DNA of 64,000 bases from Actinomycetota bacterium (lineage in GTDB: Bacteria > Actinomycetota > Acidimicrobiia > Acidimicrobiales > Iamiaceae): assembly GCA_016185275.1 (NCBI GenBank), contig JACPNX010000024.1:1-64000 (forward strand), read 5' to 3'. A program made the position numbers and the translations under genes. A model generated the notes under the pieces. That model was not told where the DNA came from. It ran no database searches and saw nothing but the letters and a program-made list of their open reading frames with translations. Below, one piece after another: positions 1-10,562 of the stretch (position 1 is the stretch's first letter; every line of letters begins with the position of its first letter).

Positions 1-811
<811 letters not shown>

Positions 812-1122
812 AGATCGTTCGGGCGGCGGCCTGAGGCCCCCGTCCGAGTCGATCGCAGAGAGCTGGTCGGAGATGGCTATCCCCGACCGGCTGGCACCTG
901 GACGGACTGGTTGTTGTCCGTGTTTGGTGCATTGACGTTCCCACTGCGTCGTCGCCTCTCGGCGGCGAGGCAGTGGACCCGCACTCGCTTTTTCGTCCTC
1001 TGTTCCGTTTTCAAGGAGCGCCCACTCCCCTCGGGGAGCCGCTCGAGCACGTCGGCCCGGAGGCCGGTGGTGCTCGTTGTCGCCCGGCCCGGTGCTCGAA
1101 GCACCGTTCAGGGCGGGGAGGC
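812..1122 (-). other. rrn leader region (no gene)
   Basis: Transcribed spacer between the predicted rrn promoter and the mature 16S 5' end. On the minus strand it holds an A-rich segment around 1000-1018 (CTCCTTGAAAACGGAACAG) that resembles the TTGAAAAC-type motif common in actinobacterial rRNA leaders and may serve in antitermination or processing. It also holds two compact hairpins, at 1025-1038 (CTCCCC/GGGGAG) and at 1090-1106 (CGGTGCT/AGCACCG). No protein-coding signal is supported here. Confidence 0.6.
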
Positions 1123-1152
1123 ACTGTACCGAGTGGGGTGCCGAGGCGTCAA
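1123..1152 (-). promoter_or_regulatory. rrn promoter (sigma-70 type)
   Basis: On the minus strand a TTGACG -35 (1147-1152) is followed by an 18-nt spacer and a TACAGT -10 (1123-1128). It points towards the 16S gene and lies about 310 bp upstream of its mature 5' end. It is the best -35/-10 pair in the 812-1294 gap. The remaining bases from 1153 to 1294, up to the tyrS stop, show nothing else recognisable. Confidence 0.65.
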
Positions 1153-1294
1153 CCTCGATCCCTCTCCCGATACGCACCTCCTGCTCCACTCCAGCGACGA
1201 GCGCCGAGCGGAGCCGGGGAGGTGACGATACAAGCTGCGGGCAGCCCCACCAAACCCGCTCCGCCCGCCGCCCCCCGATCCGCTGCTCGCCGAT

Positions 1295-2641
1295 CTACAG
1301 CCGCCCCCTCGGCCGGTGCGGGCCGGAGCCGCCGGCGTCGGCCCCGTCATCCGGGGCCAGGCGCACGACGGCGAAGGAGCGCTTGCCCTTGCGGAGGACG
1401 GCCCATCGGCCGTGCAGCAGGTGCCTGGTCCCGATGGTCATCCCGACCTCCAAGCGGCTGCCGTTCACGGCCACACCGCCCTGCTCCACGGTACGACGGC
1501 CCTCGCTGGTCGAGCGTACGAGGCCGCTGTCGCGCAGCACCCGGGCGGGGTCCACGCCCGCCTCCAGCTCACGGCGAGCCACGTCGACCCTGGGTACCTC
1601 GGCTTCCACCATCTCGAGGGCGGCCACGCTCGCCTCTTCCGGCGCCCCGCCGAAGAGCATGTCGGCCGCCCCTTCGGCTGCCGCGGCCGCGTCGCGCCCG
1701 TGGACCAGGCTCGTCACCTCGAAGGCCAGGCGCCGCTGCCCCGCCCGCCGCTCGGGTGCGGCCAGGTGGGCGCGCACCAGATCATCGATCTTCTCCACCG
1801 GCAGAAGGGTGAACCAGGCGAGGTGCCGGCGCAGATCAGCGTCTTCCACCTGCACGAAGTGCTGGTAGAAGGCGTACGTGCTGGTCCGCGCCGGGTCGAG
1901 CCAGAGCTGCGCGCCGGTGCTCTTGCCGACCTTGATGCCGCCGGCCGAGGTGAGCAGGGGCCAGCAGAGCGCGTGGACAGCGTGCGCGTCGGCCCGGCGG
2001 ACGAGGTCCACCCCGGACAAGATGTTGCCCCACTGGTCAGAGCCGCCGATCTGCAGCTCGACCGCCTCGTGGCGGTGGAGCCAGAGGTAGTCGTTCGCCT
2101 GGAGCAGCATGTAGCTGAACTCGGTGAAGGAGATGCCGTGCTCGCTCGCCATGCGGAGCTTCACCGACTCGCGAGCGACCATCTGGTTGACGGTGACGTG
2201 CTTGCCGACGTCGCGAAGGAAGTCCAGCAAGCGCAGGTGGGCCGTCCACGTGCGGTTGTCGACCAGTGCCCACCCTCCCCCGTCGCCGAGGATGCGGGTG
2301 ATCTGCGCGGTGATGGCGGCGAGGTTGCGCTCCAGCGTCTCGTCATCGAGGAGGTTGCGCTCCTCGCTGCGGCCCGACGGATCGCCCACCATGCCGGTGG
2401 CCCCGCCGGCCAGTGCCACGGGCCGGTGTCCCGCCTCCTGGAACCGCCGGAGCATGAGCAGACCGATGAGGTTGCCGTGATGGAGGCTGTCCCGGGTGGG
2501 GTCGCACCCGTAGTAGACGGCGATCGGCCCCGTGGCGAGCCGGGAACGGAGTGCGTCCCGGTCGGTCGACGCGTGCACGAGGCCGCGGGCCTCGAGGTCT
2601 TCGAGCAGGTCGAGGGGCACGGCGTCACCTTGTTCCGTCAC
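1295..2641 (-). CDS. tyrS: Tyrosyl-tRNA synthetase
   Basis: Charges tRNA-Tyr with tyrosine in the cytoplasm; class I synthetase of 448 residues. The HIGH-type signature is HHGNLIGL (about 54-61), the KMSKS-type loop is IKVGKS (about 236-241), and the tyrosine-site segment ELQIGGSDQWGN lies at about 195-206. An S4-like RNA-binding domain follows near residues 380-410, then a short charged tail. The chosen start is GTG at 2641; upstream in-frame sequence is Arg-rich and non-homologous. No clear ribosome-binding site is visible, so the start is moderately certain. It transcribes towards the rrn promoter and is divergent from the membrane protein at 2728. Confidence 0.95.
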   Translation of the reverse strand: MTEQGDAVPLDLLEDLEARGLVHASTDRDALRSRLATGPIAVYYGCDPTRDSLHHGNLIGLLMLRRFQEAGHRPVALAGGATGMVGDPSGRSEERNLLDDETLERNLAAITAQITRILGDGGGWALVDNRTWTAHLRLLDFLRDVGKHVTVNQMVARESVKLRMASEHGISFTEFSYMLLQANDYLWLHRHEAVELQIGGSDQWGNILSGVDLVRRADAHAVHALCWPLLTSAGGIKVGKSTGAQLWLDPARTSTYAFYQHFVQVEDADLRRHLAWFTLLPVEKIDDLVRAHLAAPERRAGQRRLAFEVTSLVHGRDAAAAAEGAADMLFGGAPEEASVAALEMVEAEVPRVDVARRELEAGVDPARVLRDSGLVRSTSEGRRTVEQGGVAVNGSRLEVGMTIGTRHLLHGRWAVLRKGKRSFAVVRLAPDDGADAGGSGPHRPRGRL

Positions 2642-2727
2642 CGCCCGCACAGTCCAGCCGCCGCCTCGCCCCCTCGGCCGGACTGCTCGTCTGGACAGGC
2701 CGCGCCTCCGGCTCCCACCCTTGTGGG

Positions 2728-3327
2728 GTGCCCCCTTCCGCGCTGTCCGATGCTCCGCCCGATCCCGCCCGCGCCGACGGAGGCGGAGACGCCAACCGCG
2801 GGAATCGCGTCCCTGCCCCTCGCGGCGGCGGGCACCGGCGGTTCGGGCGGATCGCACTGATCACCGTGGCACTGGCGACCCTCGCCTACTGGGTGTTCGT
2901 CTTCATGGGAGGCGGCGTGGGGAAGAACCCCGACTACCTGTCGGACCGCGCCTGGGTGCGAGGAGCGGAGCGCACCTGCCGGGCGGCGCGCACCCGGATC
3001 GACGCATTGCCCCGAGCGTCGACCACGCCCACCAAGGAAACCCGGGCGTCGGTCATCGAACGGGCCGACGCCGAGCTGCGCGCCATGGTGCGACGCTTGG
3101 GCACCCGGGTGCCGTCCGGAAGCGACGGCACGGTCGTGCGCGCCTGGTTGAAGGACTACGCGAACTACGTGCGCGACCGCGAGGACTACGTGCGCCGCCT
3201 CCGGGCCAACGGCCGGGCGCGCTTCTTCGTGACCGACCGGTCCGGCAAACCGGTCGACGAGGTCATCGACGACTTCGCCTCGATGAACGAGATGCGGTCG
3301 TGCATGACGCCCGGCGACGTCGGTTGA
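2728..3327 (+). CDS. Hypothetical single-pass membrane protein
   Basis: About 199 residues. A Pro/Gly/Arg-rich N-terminus of about 40 residues is followed by one clear transmembrane segment (IALITVALATLAYWVFVFMG). The C-terminal part of about 130 residues is charged and predicted helical, with two cysteines. The topology suggests N-in with the C-terminal domain outside. I do not recognise the family. The GTG at 2728 is preferred because it precedes the membrane segment and avoids overlap with divergent tyrS, but no strong ribosome-binding site supports it. A 16-bp palindrome follows the stop. Confidence 0.6.
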   Translation: MPPSALSDAPPDPARADGGGDANRGNRVPAPRGGGHRRFGRIALITVALATLAYWVFVFMGGGVGKNPDYLSDRAWVRGAERTCRAARTRIDALPRASTTPTKETRASVIERADAELRAMVRRLGTRVPSGSDGTVVRAWLKDYANYVRDREDYVRRLRANGRARFFVTDRSGKPVDEVIDDFASMNEMRSCMTPGDVG

Positions 3328-3329
3328 GC

Positions 3330-3345
3330 GGGCGGCGCGCCGCCC
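3330..3345 (+). terminator. GC palindrome after the membrane protein gene
   Basis: A perfect 16-bp palindrome (GGGCGGCGCGCCGCCC) begins 3 bp after the stop at 3327. It could form an 8-bp stem. There is no T-run, so it is only a candidate terminator or mRNA-end hairpin. The remaining bases to 3479 show only imperfect GC-rich repeats. Confidence 0.35.
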
Positions 3346-3479
3346 AGCGGTGAACCGGGCGGGCGTGCCCGGACGCGAGGTGCGTGTGGCCCACGATGCC
3401 GGCGGGCCAGCGAGTCATCGGGTCCGGGATCGAGGGCGCGGCGCCGAGGGGTCAGAGGCCGAGGGCGCGGGCCAGCAGG

Positions 3480-4058
3480 TCAGGGGCCGAGAGCGCGGGC
3501 GACGAGGCGGCGGGTGCTCGAGTCGACGTCCGGGTCCAGCGCGTCGAGGCCCCCGACGTCGACCCAGCGAAGCGCGAGCGACTCGTGGTTGCCGCGCTCG
3601 GTCGCGCCCGCCGGGGCCACGACCAGGAACCGGACATCGAGATGGAGGTGCGGCGGCTCGCCGGGCGGCGCCACCTCGTGCACGTCGACGTCGATGGCCG
3701 GCAGCCACAGCTGGAGCCGGTCCAGGCCGGTCTCCTCGGTTGCCTCCCGCAACGCGACACCGGCGAGGTTGCCGTCACCGTCGGCGTGGCCGCCCGGTTG
3801 GAACCACCGCCCCAGCTTGCGGTGGAGCATGAGCAGTGTCCGGGCGCGGGACGCGTCGACGACCGCCGCCGAGCCGGTCAGGTGCCCAGCCACGCACGAG
3901 CGGTGCAATGCGTCGTGATGGTGCGCCAAGAACTCGAGGACCGCGGTTCGGTGGACCTCGGCCTCGGGCACGAGTCGGGCGCCACGGACATGCGCCGCGG
4001 CGACGCCGAGGTCGCCGGGTGCAGCAGCGAGGCGGCGGTCGCCGACTCCGAGGACCAC
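3480..4058 (-). CDS. Nudix hydrolase
   Basis: Predicted hydrolase of nucleoside-diphosphate-linked substrates, 192 residues. The Nudix box is at about 90-112: GGHADGDGNLAGVALREATE followed by ETGL. The REATEETG core is intact, but the first conserved glutamate is replaced by glycine, as I recall for a GGHADGD-type subfamily; substrate unknown. It follows the mpg gene. GTG at 4058 with GGGG upstream is chosen; a TTG at 4076 would overlap the mpg stop (TTGA) and is an alternative. A repeat-aided or detoxifying role next to a repair glycosylase is only inference. Confidence 0.8.
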   Translation of the reverse strand: MVLGVGDRRLAAAPGDLGVAAAHVRGARLVPEAEVHRTAVLEFLAHHHDALHRSCVAGHLTGSAAVVDASRARTLLMLHRKLGRWFQPGGHADGDGNLAGVALREATEETGLDRLQLWLPAIDVDVHEVAPPGEPPHLHLDVRFLVVAPAGATERGNHESLALRWVDVGGLDALDPDVDSSTRRLVARALGP

Positions 4059-4072
4059 CTCGAGCCCCGGGA

Positions 4073-4708
4073 TCAACCGGCGCGCTCCCGCGCGACGACC
4101 GGAGGCCGGGACACGTTCGGGTCGCCCTCGACCCACCAGCGGTAGGGCAGGTCCTCGCCGCGGGACAGCCCGACCCGCAGGCCGCGCCCGGGTCGGGCCG
4201 GCGGGGGGGTGCCATCGTCCACGACGGTGATGCCGTGCTGCGCGACCACGAGGTCCGTGCCGTCGAGGCCGCCGTCGATGCGCATCGCCTGACAGAGGCG
4301 AGCGGGCCCGGAGCACAGGTCGACGTCGCGGCGCGCCGCCGGGCGATCAAGGCGCATGGCGGCGAGACCGCGCCGTGGCGCGAGAGCCCGCAGGAGGACG
4401 GCCACGCCGACCCCCTCGTCGCCGCACACCACGTTGGCGCACCAGTGCATCCCGTACGTGAAGTAGACGTACAGCAGGCCGGGAGGGCCGAACATCGAGG
4501 CGTTGCGCGGCGTCGGTCCCCGGAAGGCGTGGCTGCCCGGATCCTCGGCGCCGCAGTAGGCCTCGACCTCGACGATGCGCCCGGCGCGGTCACCGGCCAC
4601 GAGGAGCTTGCCCAACAGCTCGGGCGCCACATCCCGAGGATCGCGCCGGTAGAAGGAGCGGGGCAGGCGGCGCTCGCCACGACGACGACTCACCTGTCGA
4701 GGGACCAT
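4073..4708 (-). CDS. mpg: DNA-3-methyladenine glycosylase (AAG/MPG family)
   Basis: Base-excision repair enzyme that flips out and removes alkylated purines. At 211 residues it has the usual family length. The catalytic segment VEVEAYCGAEDPGSH (about 46-60) contains the conserved active-site glutamate, followed by GPTPRNASMFGPPGLLYVYF and YGMHWCANVV, the characteristic order of the AAG fold. The ATG at 4708 is preceded by a TAGGGT -10 element at 4720-4725, implying a very short 5' leader. The Nudix gene follows immediately, so the two are probably one transcript. Confidence 0.92.
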   Translation of the reverse strand: MVPRQVSRRRGERRLPRSFYRRDPRDVAPELLGKLLVAGDRAGRIVEVEAYCGAEDPGSHAFRGPTPRNASMFGPPGLLYVYFTYGMHWCANVVCGDEGVGVAVLLRALAPRRGLAAMRLDRPAARRDVDLCSGPARLCQAMRIDGGLDGTDLVVAQHGITVVDDGTPPPARPGRGLRVGLSRGEDLPYRWWVEGDPNVSRPPVVARERAG

Positions 4709-4719
4709 GACGGCGCCGG

Positions 4720-4725
4720 ACCCTA
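4720..4725 (-). promoter_or_regulatory. -10 element of mpg
   Basis: TAGGGT on the minus strand ends 11 nt before the mpg ATG, so transcription should start only a few bases before the start codon. The same hexamer occurs just ahead of argC and mihF. No convincing -35 is seen. Confidence 0.4.
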
Positions 4726-4814
4726 CAGCGACGGCTTGCGCCCGCGGGCGGGCGCGCCAGGGCCACGCCGCCCGCTCCGTGGACCCGAGGAGACCGGCTG
4801 CTCACGCCCGGCGG

Positions 4815-5248
4815 TCAGCGCGGCGGCGCATCGCCGAGCAGCTGCCGCAGGTCGTCCGGCACGGCGATCTTCGTGTTGGCACCGGGTTGGACGCACACGT
4901 AGGTGATCGTCGCGTCGAACACCGCCCGGTCGCGGACGGAACCGGCGAAGCGGACGTCGAACGACGTGGTCCCCCACCGGGACACGCCCATGTCGACGTC
5001 GATGACGTCCCGGAAGCCCGCCGAGCCGCGCCACTCGAGGACCACCTTGACGAGCATCCAGTCGAAGTGGTCGTCCGTGGTCCCGTCCCAGCCGTACACC
5101 TCGCCGAGCCAGGTCGAGACGGCCTCGTCGCAGTAGGCGAGGTAGTGGGCGTTGAAGACCACCTTCTGAGCATCGACCTCCTGGTAGCGCACCCGGATCG
5201 AGTGCCGGAACGCCCAGCCGGGGGCCGGCGACGGCAGCTCCGCGACAG

Positions 5249-5252
<4 letters not shown>
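4815..5252 (-). CDS. Acyl-CoA thioesterase, hotdog fold (4HBT family)
   Basis: Predicted thioesterase of 145 residues. The motif RVRYQEVDAQKVVFNAHYLA (about 20-39) carries the 4-hydroxybenzoyl-CoA thioesterase-type aspartate (about residue 27) near the start of the hotdog helix; YDEA-like residues follow as YCDEAVSTWL. The GTG start overlaps the argH stop (GTGA) and has GGGGAGG 8 nt upstream, so it is the last gene of the arginine transcript. Its job in arginine metabolism is not obvious, and it may only ride on the operon. Substrate unknown. Confidence 0.82.
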
Positions 5253-6631
<1,379 letters not shown>

Positions 6632-6633
6632 AC

Positions 6634-7836
6634 TCAGTCCTTGATCCGCTTGGCGCCCTGGCGCTGGGCCCACGTCTCGATGCCGAGGCCCCAGAGCCTC
6701 ACGAAACCGGCGGAGTCCTGGTGCCGGAACGAGTCGGCCGCGTCGTACGTGGCGAGGCCGTAGTCGTAGAGGCTGTGAGGGCTGCGGCGGCCGGTCACCG
6801 AGCACGAGCCGGGCGACAGGTGCAGCCGCACGTCGCCGGTGACGAACTCCTGGCTGGACTCGACGAACGCGTCGAACGCCTGCTTGAGCGGGCTGAACCA
6901 GAGGCCGTCGTAGACCAGCTCCGCGTAGCGGGGCTCGATGCGGGCCTTCTCCCGGTCGAGATCGCGCTCGAGGCAGATGGACTCCAGGTCCTTGTGGGCC
7001 AGGATCAGGGCCAGGCTCGCGGGGCACTCGTAGGTCTCGCGGCTCTTGATGCCGACGCGACGGTTCTCGACCATGTCCAGCCGACCCCAGCCGAAGCTCC
7101 CCACGATGTCGTTGAGACGGTCGATCACCTCCAACATTCCCAACGGCTCTCCGTCGATCGACACCGGCCGGCCGCCGTCGAAGCCGATGACGACGTCGCG
7201 CTCGTCCGTGCTGCGCAGCTTCGTGAGCAGCCACACCCCGGGCGGCGGGACGTTCCACGGGTCCTCCATCTCGCCACACTCGATGGCCCGGCCCCAGAGG
7301 TTGTCGTCGATCGAGTACACCTTCTCCTTCGTCGCCGTGATCGGTATGTCGTGGTCGTAGGCGTAGTGGATGCAGTCCTCGCGGGTCATGCCCCAGTGGC
7401 GCACCGGAGCGATCACCTCCAGGTCCGGGTCCAGCGCGCGGGTGGACACCTCGAAGCGGACCTGGTCGTTGCCCTTTCCGGTGCAGCCGTGGGCGACCGC
7501 TTCGGCGCCGTGGTAGCGCGCCGTCTCGACGAGGTGCTTGACGATGAGCGGGCGGGAGAGCGCGGACACGAGCGGGTACCGGCCCTCGTAGAGCGCGTTC
7601 GCCTTGAGCGCGGGGGCGCAGAAGTCCTCGGCGAACTCCTCGCGCGCGTCGACGACGATGGCGTCGACCGCACCAGCGGCCTTCGCCCGCTCGCGCACCA
7701 CCTCCCAGTCGTCGGAGGACTGGCCCACGTCGACGGCGAGGGCGATCACCTCCGCACCCATCTCGTCGGTCATCCAGCGCACGGCCACCGAGGTGTCGAG
7801 CCCTCCGCTGTAGGCGAGCACCACCCTTTTCGTCAT
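6634..7836 (-). CDS. argG: Argininosuccinate synthase
   Basis: ATP-dependent condensation of citrulline and aspartate; 400 residues, normal family length. The N-terminal PP-loop AYSGGLDTS (8-16) binds ATP; the segment GCTGKGNDQVRFE and the C-terminal CSVTGRRSPHSLYDY fit the family. The ATG at 7836 has an AAGGA ribosome-binding site. It is separated from argR by 61 bp that could form a weak hairpin (GAACGGT/ACCGTTC, 7862-7885). Confidence 0.97.
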   Translation of the reverse strand: MTKRVVLAYSGGLDTSVAVRWMTDEMGAEVIALAVDVGQSSDDWEVVRERAKAAGAVDAIVVDAREEFAEDFCAPALKANALYEGRYPLVSALSRPLIVKHLVETARYHGAEAVAHGCTGKGNDQVRFEVSTRALDPDLEVIAPVRHWGMTREDCIHYAYDHDIPITATKEKVYSIDDNLWGRAIECGEMEDPWNVPPPGVWLLTKLRSTDERDVVIGFDGGRPVSIDGEPLGMLEVIDRLNDIVGSFGWGRLDMVENRRVGIKSRETYECPASLALILAHKDLESICLERDLDREKARIEPRYAELVYDGLWFSPLKQAFDAFVESSQEFVTGDVRLHLSPGSCSVTGRRSPHSLYDYGLATYDAADSFRHQDSAGFVRLWGLGIETWAQRQGAKRIKD

Positions 7837-7897
7837 CGTCCTTCTCGCTTCCTTCGTCGTTGAACGGTTCGATGTCGCACCGTTCGAGATCGCACGG

Positions 7898-8380
7898 TCA
7901 CAGCCCGGCCAGATCGCGCAGCCGGTCCCCGACGCGCCGGCCACGCGCGCCCTCGGCCACGATGACGAGCAACGTGTCGTCACCGGCGACGGTGCCGAGG
8001 ACGTCGGGCAGATCCGCGCGGTCCAGTGCCGAGCCGACCACGTGGGCCGAACCGGGCGGCGTGCGCAGCACGACGATGTTGCCGGACGACGCGACCTCGA
8101 CGACCCACTCGCCGAACACGCGGCGCAGGTGGTCCTCCGGGGCGCGCTGCTCCTTGGGGAGGTCGGGGATCGCGTAGATCGACTCGCCGTCGCCGGCCCT
8201 GACCTTGATCGCACCGAGGTCGACGAGGTCACGCGACACGGTGGCCTGCGTGCACCCCACCCCTTCCTCCGCGAGCAGCTCCACGAGGCGCTCCTGGCTC
8301 GTCACCGAGTGCTGCGCGAGGAGCTTGGTGACGAGGTGCTGGCGTTGCGGCTTGGCGAGGGCGCGGCCGTTGTGGTTCAT
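7898..8380 (-). CDS. argR: Arginine repressor ArgR
   Basis: Arginine-responsive DNA-binding repressor, normally a hexamer; 160 residues. The N-terminal winged helix includes SQERLVELLAEEGVGCTQAT then VSRDL (28-52). The C-terminal oligomerisation and arginine-binding domain has GTVAGDDTLLVI (129-140). The ATG overlaps the argF stop (ATGA). Its probable operators in this window are at 13708-13736 (own operon) and 45337-45364 (carA), which would make the operon autoregulated. Confidence 0.96.
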   Translation of the reverse strand: MNHNGRALAKPQRQHLVTKLLAQHSVTSQERLVELLAEEGVGCTQATVSRDLVDLGAIKVRAGDGESIYAIPDLPKEQRAPEDHLRRVFGEWVVEVASSGNIVVLRTPPGSAHVVGSALDRADLPDVLGTVAGDDTLLVIVAEGARGRRVGDRLRDLAGL

Positions 8381-9282
8381 GGCCGGCCCGGCTGGCGCGC
8401 GAGCCAGGCCAGCAGGCCTCGCATGGTGTGCATGCGGTTCGTCGCCTCGGCCCAGACCCGGCTGTGCGGACCCTCGAGGACCTCGCTCGCCACCTCTTCG
8501 CCGCGGTGCGCGGGCAGGCAGTGGAGGAAGATCGCCGTCGAGGCCGCACCGGACATCAGCGCGGCGTCGACGCCGAAGCCCTCGAACGCCCGCCGCCGCG
8601 CCTGCGCCTCGCTCTCCTGGCCCATCGAGTACCAGGCATCGGTGACGACCACGTCGGCGCCCTTGACCGCATCGGCGGCCCGGTGGGCGGCGTCGACCGA
8701 CGCGGCGCCGGCGAGCACGAGGCGCTCCAGGTCGGGCTCGGTCGGGCCGTAGCCGTCGGGCGCGGCGACCCGGACGTGAAGGCCGCACAGGGCAGCGCCG
8801 AAGCACAGGGATCGGGCCACGTTCGACCAGTCACCCACCCAGGCCAGCGTGACGCCGGCGAGCCGGCCGAGCTCCTGGCGGATGGTGAGGAGGTCGGCGA
8901 GCGCCTGGACGGGGTGGGCGAGGTCCGAGAGCAGGTTCACCACCGGGACCGGGCTGGCCGCGGCCATGCGGGTGAGCCGGGTGTGGTCGAAGACCCGCGC
9001 GCAGGTCGTGGCGTGGTAGCAGGCGAGCGTGCGGGCGACGTCCTCAGCCGTCTCCCGCTCGTCGATGCCAACCTCGTCGGCGCGCACGTAGGCCGGGTGG
9101 CCTCCCAGCTGCACGACGGCCATCTCGGTGGAATGGCGGGTGCGGGTGGAGGGCTTTTCGAACAGCAGGGCGACGCCGCGTCCGGCCAGCGGGCGGCCGA
9201 GATCCACCTGCTCCGAGAGATCGAGCACGTCGGACAGCTCGGAGGCGGAGAGGTCGTCGAGATCGAGGAGGTGCCGGCTCAC
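8377..9282 (-). CDS. argF: Ornithine carbamoyltransferase
   Basis: Transfers the carbamoyl group from carbamoyl phosphate to ornithine, giving citrulline; 301 residues. Carbamoyl-phosphate site FEKPSTRTR (41-49), HPVQ (123-126), and the ornithine-loop motif HCLPAHRGEE (254-263) are all intact. The GTG start overlaps the argD stop (GTGA). Carbamoyl phosphate would come from carAB at 40.9-45.3 kb. Confidence 0.97.
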   Translation of the reverse strand: MSRHLLDLDDLSASELSDVLDLSEQVDLGRPLAGRGVALLFEKPSTRTRHSTEMAVVQLGGHPAYVRADEVGIDERETAEDVARTLACYHATTCARVFDHTRLTRMAAASPVPVVNLLSDLAHPVQALADLLTIRQELGRLAGVTLAWVGDWSNVARSLCFGAALCGLHVRVAAPDGYGPTEPDLERLVLAGAASVDAAHRAADAVKGADVVVTDAWYSMGQESEAQARRRAFEGFGVDAALMSGAASTAIFLHCLPAHRGEEVASEVLEGPHSRVWAEATNRMHTMRGLLAWLARQPGRP

Positions 9283-10562
9283 GCGGCGCTCCGCCGGGCA
9301 TCGGCGACAGCGGCGGCGATGCGCTCGACCCCGGCGTCGATCTCCTCGTCGGAGATCAGCAGCGAGGGCGCGAGGCGCAGCGCACTCGGCGTGACCGCGT
9401 TGAGGATCGCTCCCCGGCGCACGGCCGCGGCCACCACCGCGCGGGCGTCGAGCCCATCCAGCTCCGCAGCGAGGAGCAGCCCGAGGCCGCGGACCGCCGA
9501 CACACCGTCGATCCCCGCCAGTCCCGCGGCGAGACGTTCCCCGGCCCGCTCGGCGAGGGTGGGCACGTCTTCGGCCTCCATCACGCCCAGCACGGCCCGA
9601 GCCGCGGCCGTGGCGAGCGGCTGGCCCCCGTAGGTGGTGGCGTGGTCGCCGGGCTGGAAGACCGCGGCCACCTCGGCCCTGGCCCAGCACGCGCCGATCG
9701 GCACGCCGTTGCCGAGCGCCTTGGCCATGGTGACCACGTCGGGGACGACCCCGAGGTGCTGGAAGGCGAACCACCGGCCCGTGCGGCCGAGTCCGGTCTG
9801 CACCTCGTCCACCATGAACAGGATCCCGCGCTCATCGCAGAGGCGGCGGACGCCCTCGAAGTAGCCGCGGCTGGCGGGGTTCACACCGCCCTCGCCCTGC
9901 ACCGGTTCGAGCAGCACGGCGGCGACGGTCGGGTCGAGCGCCGCCTCGAGCGCGTCGAGGTCGGCCCAGGCGACGTGGCGGAACCCCTCGGGCAGGGGCT
10001 GGAACACCTCGTGTTTGGCCGGCTGCCCGGTGGCGTGGAGGGTCGCCAGGGTGCGGCCGTGGAACGAGCCCAGCGCGCTGACGACGACGTGCCGGCCGCG
10101 GCCGCCGAAGCGCCGGGCCAGCTTGATCGCGCACTCGTTGGCCTCGGCGCCGCTGTTGCAGAAGAAGACCTGGCCCCGCATCTCCGGCACGGGGGCGTCG
10201 CCGGGCTGCCAGCCGTCGGCCCACGCCGGCGTGCCGAGCAGGCGGTCGAGGGTGCGAGCCACCACCGGCGCGTGCTCGGTCCCGAACAGGTTCGACACGT
10301 GGAGCAGCGTGCGGGCCTGCTCGTCGAGCGCAGCAGCCACGGCGGGGTGGGCGTGGCCCAGTGACGTGACGGCGAGACCCGAGAGCAGGTCGAGGTACTC
10401 GTGCCCGTCCCGGTCCCACAGCCACGCGCCTTCGCCTCTGACCAGCTGCAGCGCGGGCGCCGCGTACGTGGGCATGAGCGGGCAGCGCCGGAGCGGCGCA
10501 GGGGCGCCCATGGCCTCGGCGTGGGCGGCGGCCAGCTCGATGCCGGTGGGCGGGGCGCTCAC
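9279..10562 (-). CDS. argD: Acetylornithine aminotransferase
   Basis: PLP-dependent class III aminotransferase converting N-acetylglutamate semialdehyde to N-acetylornithine; 427 residues. The phosphate-binding CNSGAEANE (135-143), the aspartate motif MVDEVQTGLGRTG (250-262) and the Schiff-base lysine in TMAKALGNG (about K281) are present. GTG start at 10562 overlaps the argB stop. An N-terminal extension of about 25 residues precedes the fold; a later start near MPTYAAP is possible. Confidence 0.95.
   Translation of the reverse strand: MSAPPTGIELAAAHAEAMGAPAPLRRCPLMPTYAAPALQLVRGEGAWLWDRDGHEYLDLLSGLAVTSLGHAHPAVAAALDEQARTLLHVSNLFGTEHAPVVARTLDRLLGTPAWADGWQPGDAPVPEMRGQVFFCNSGAEANECAIKLARRFGGRGRHVVVSALGSFHGRTLATLHATGQPAKHEVFQPLPEGFRHVAWADLDALEAALDPTVAAVLLEPVQGEGGVNPASRGYFEGVRRLCDERGILFMVDEVQTGLGRTGRWFAFQHLGVVPDVVTMAKALGNGVPIGACWARAEVAAVFQPGDHATTYGGQPLATAAARAVLGVMEAEDVPTLAERAGERLAAGLAGIDGVSAVRGLGLLLAAELDGLDARAVVAAAVRRGAILNAVTPSALRLAPSLLISDEEIDAGVERIAAAVADARRSAA

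Noticed and set aside
7862-7885. Hairpin between argR and argG as an attenuator
   Set aside because: Only a 7-bp stem with a 10-nt loop and no T-run; likely chance.
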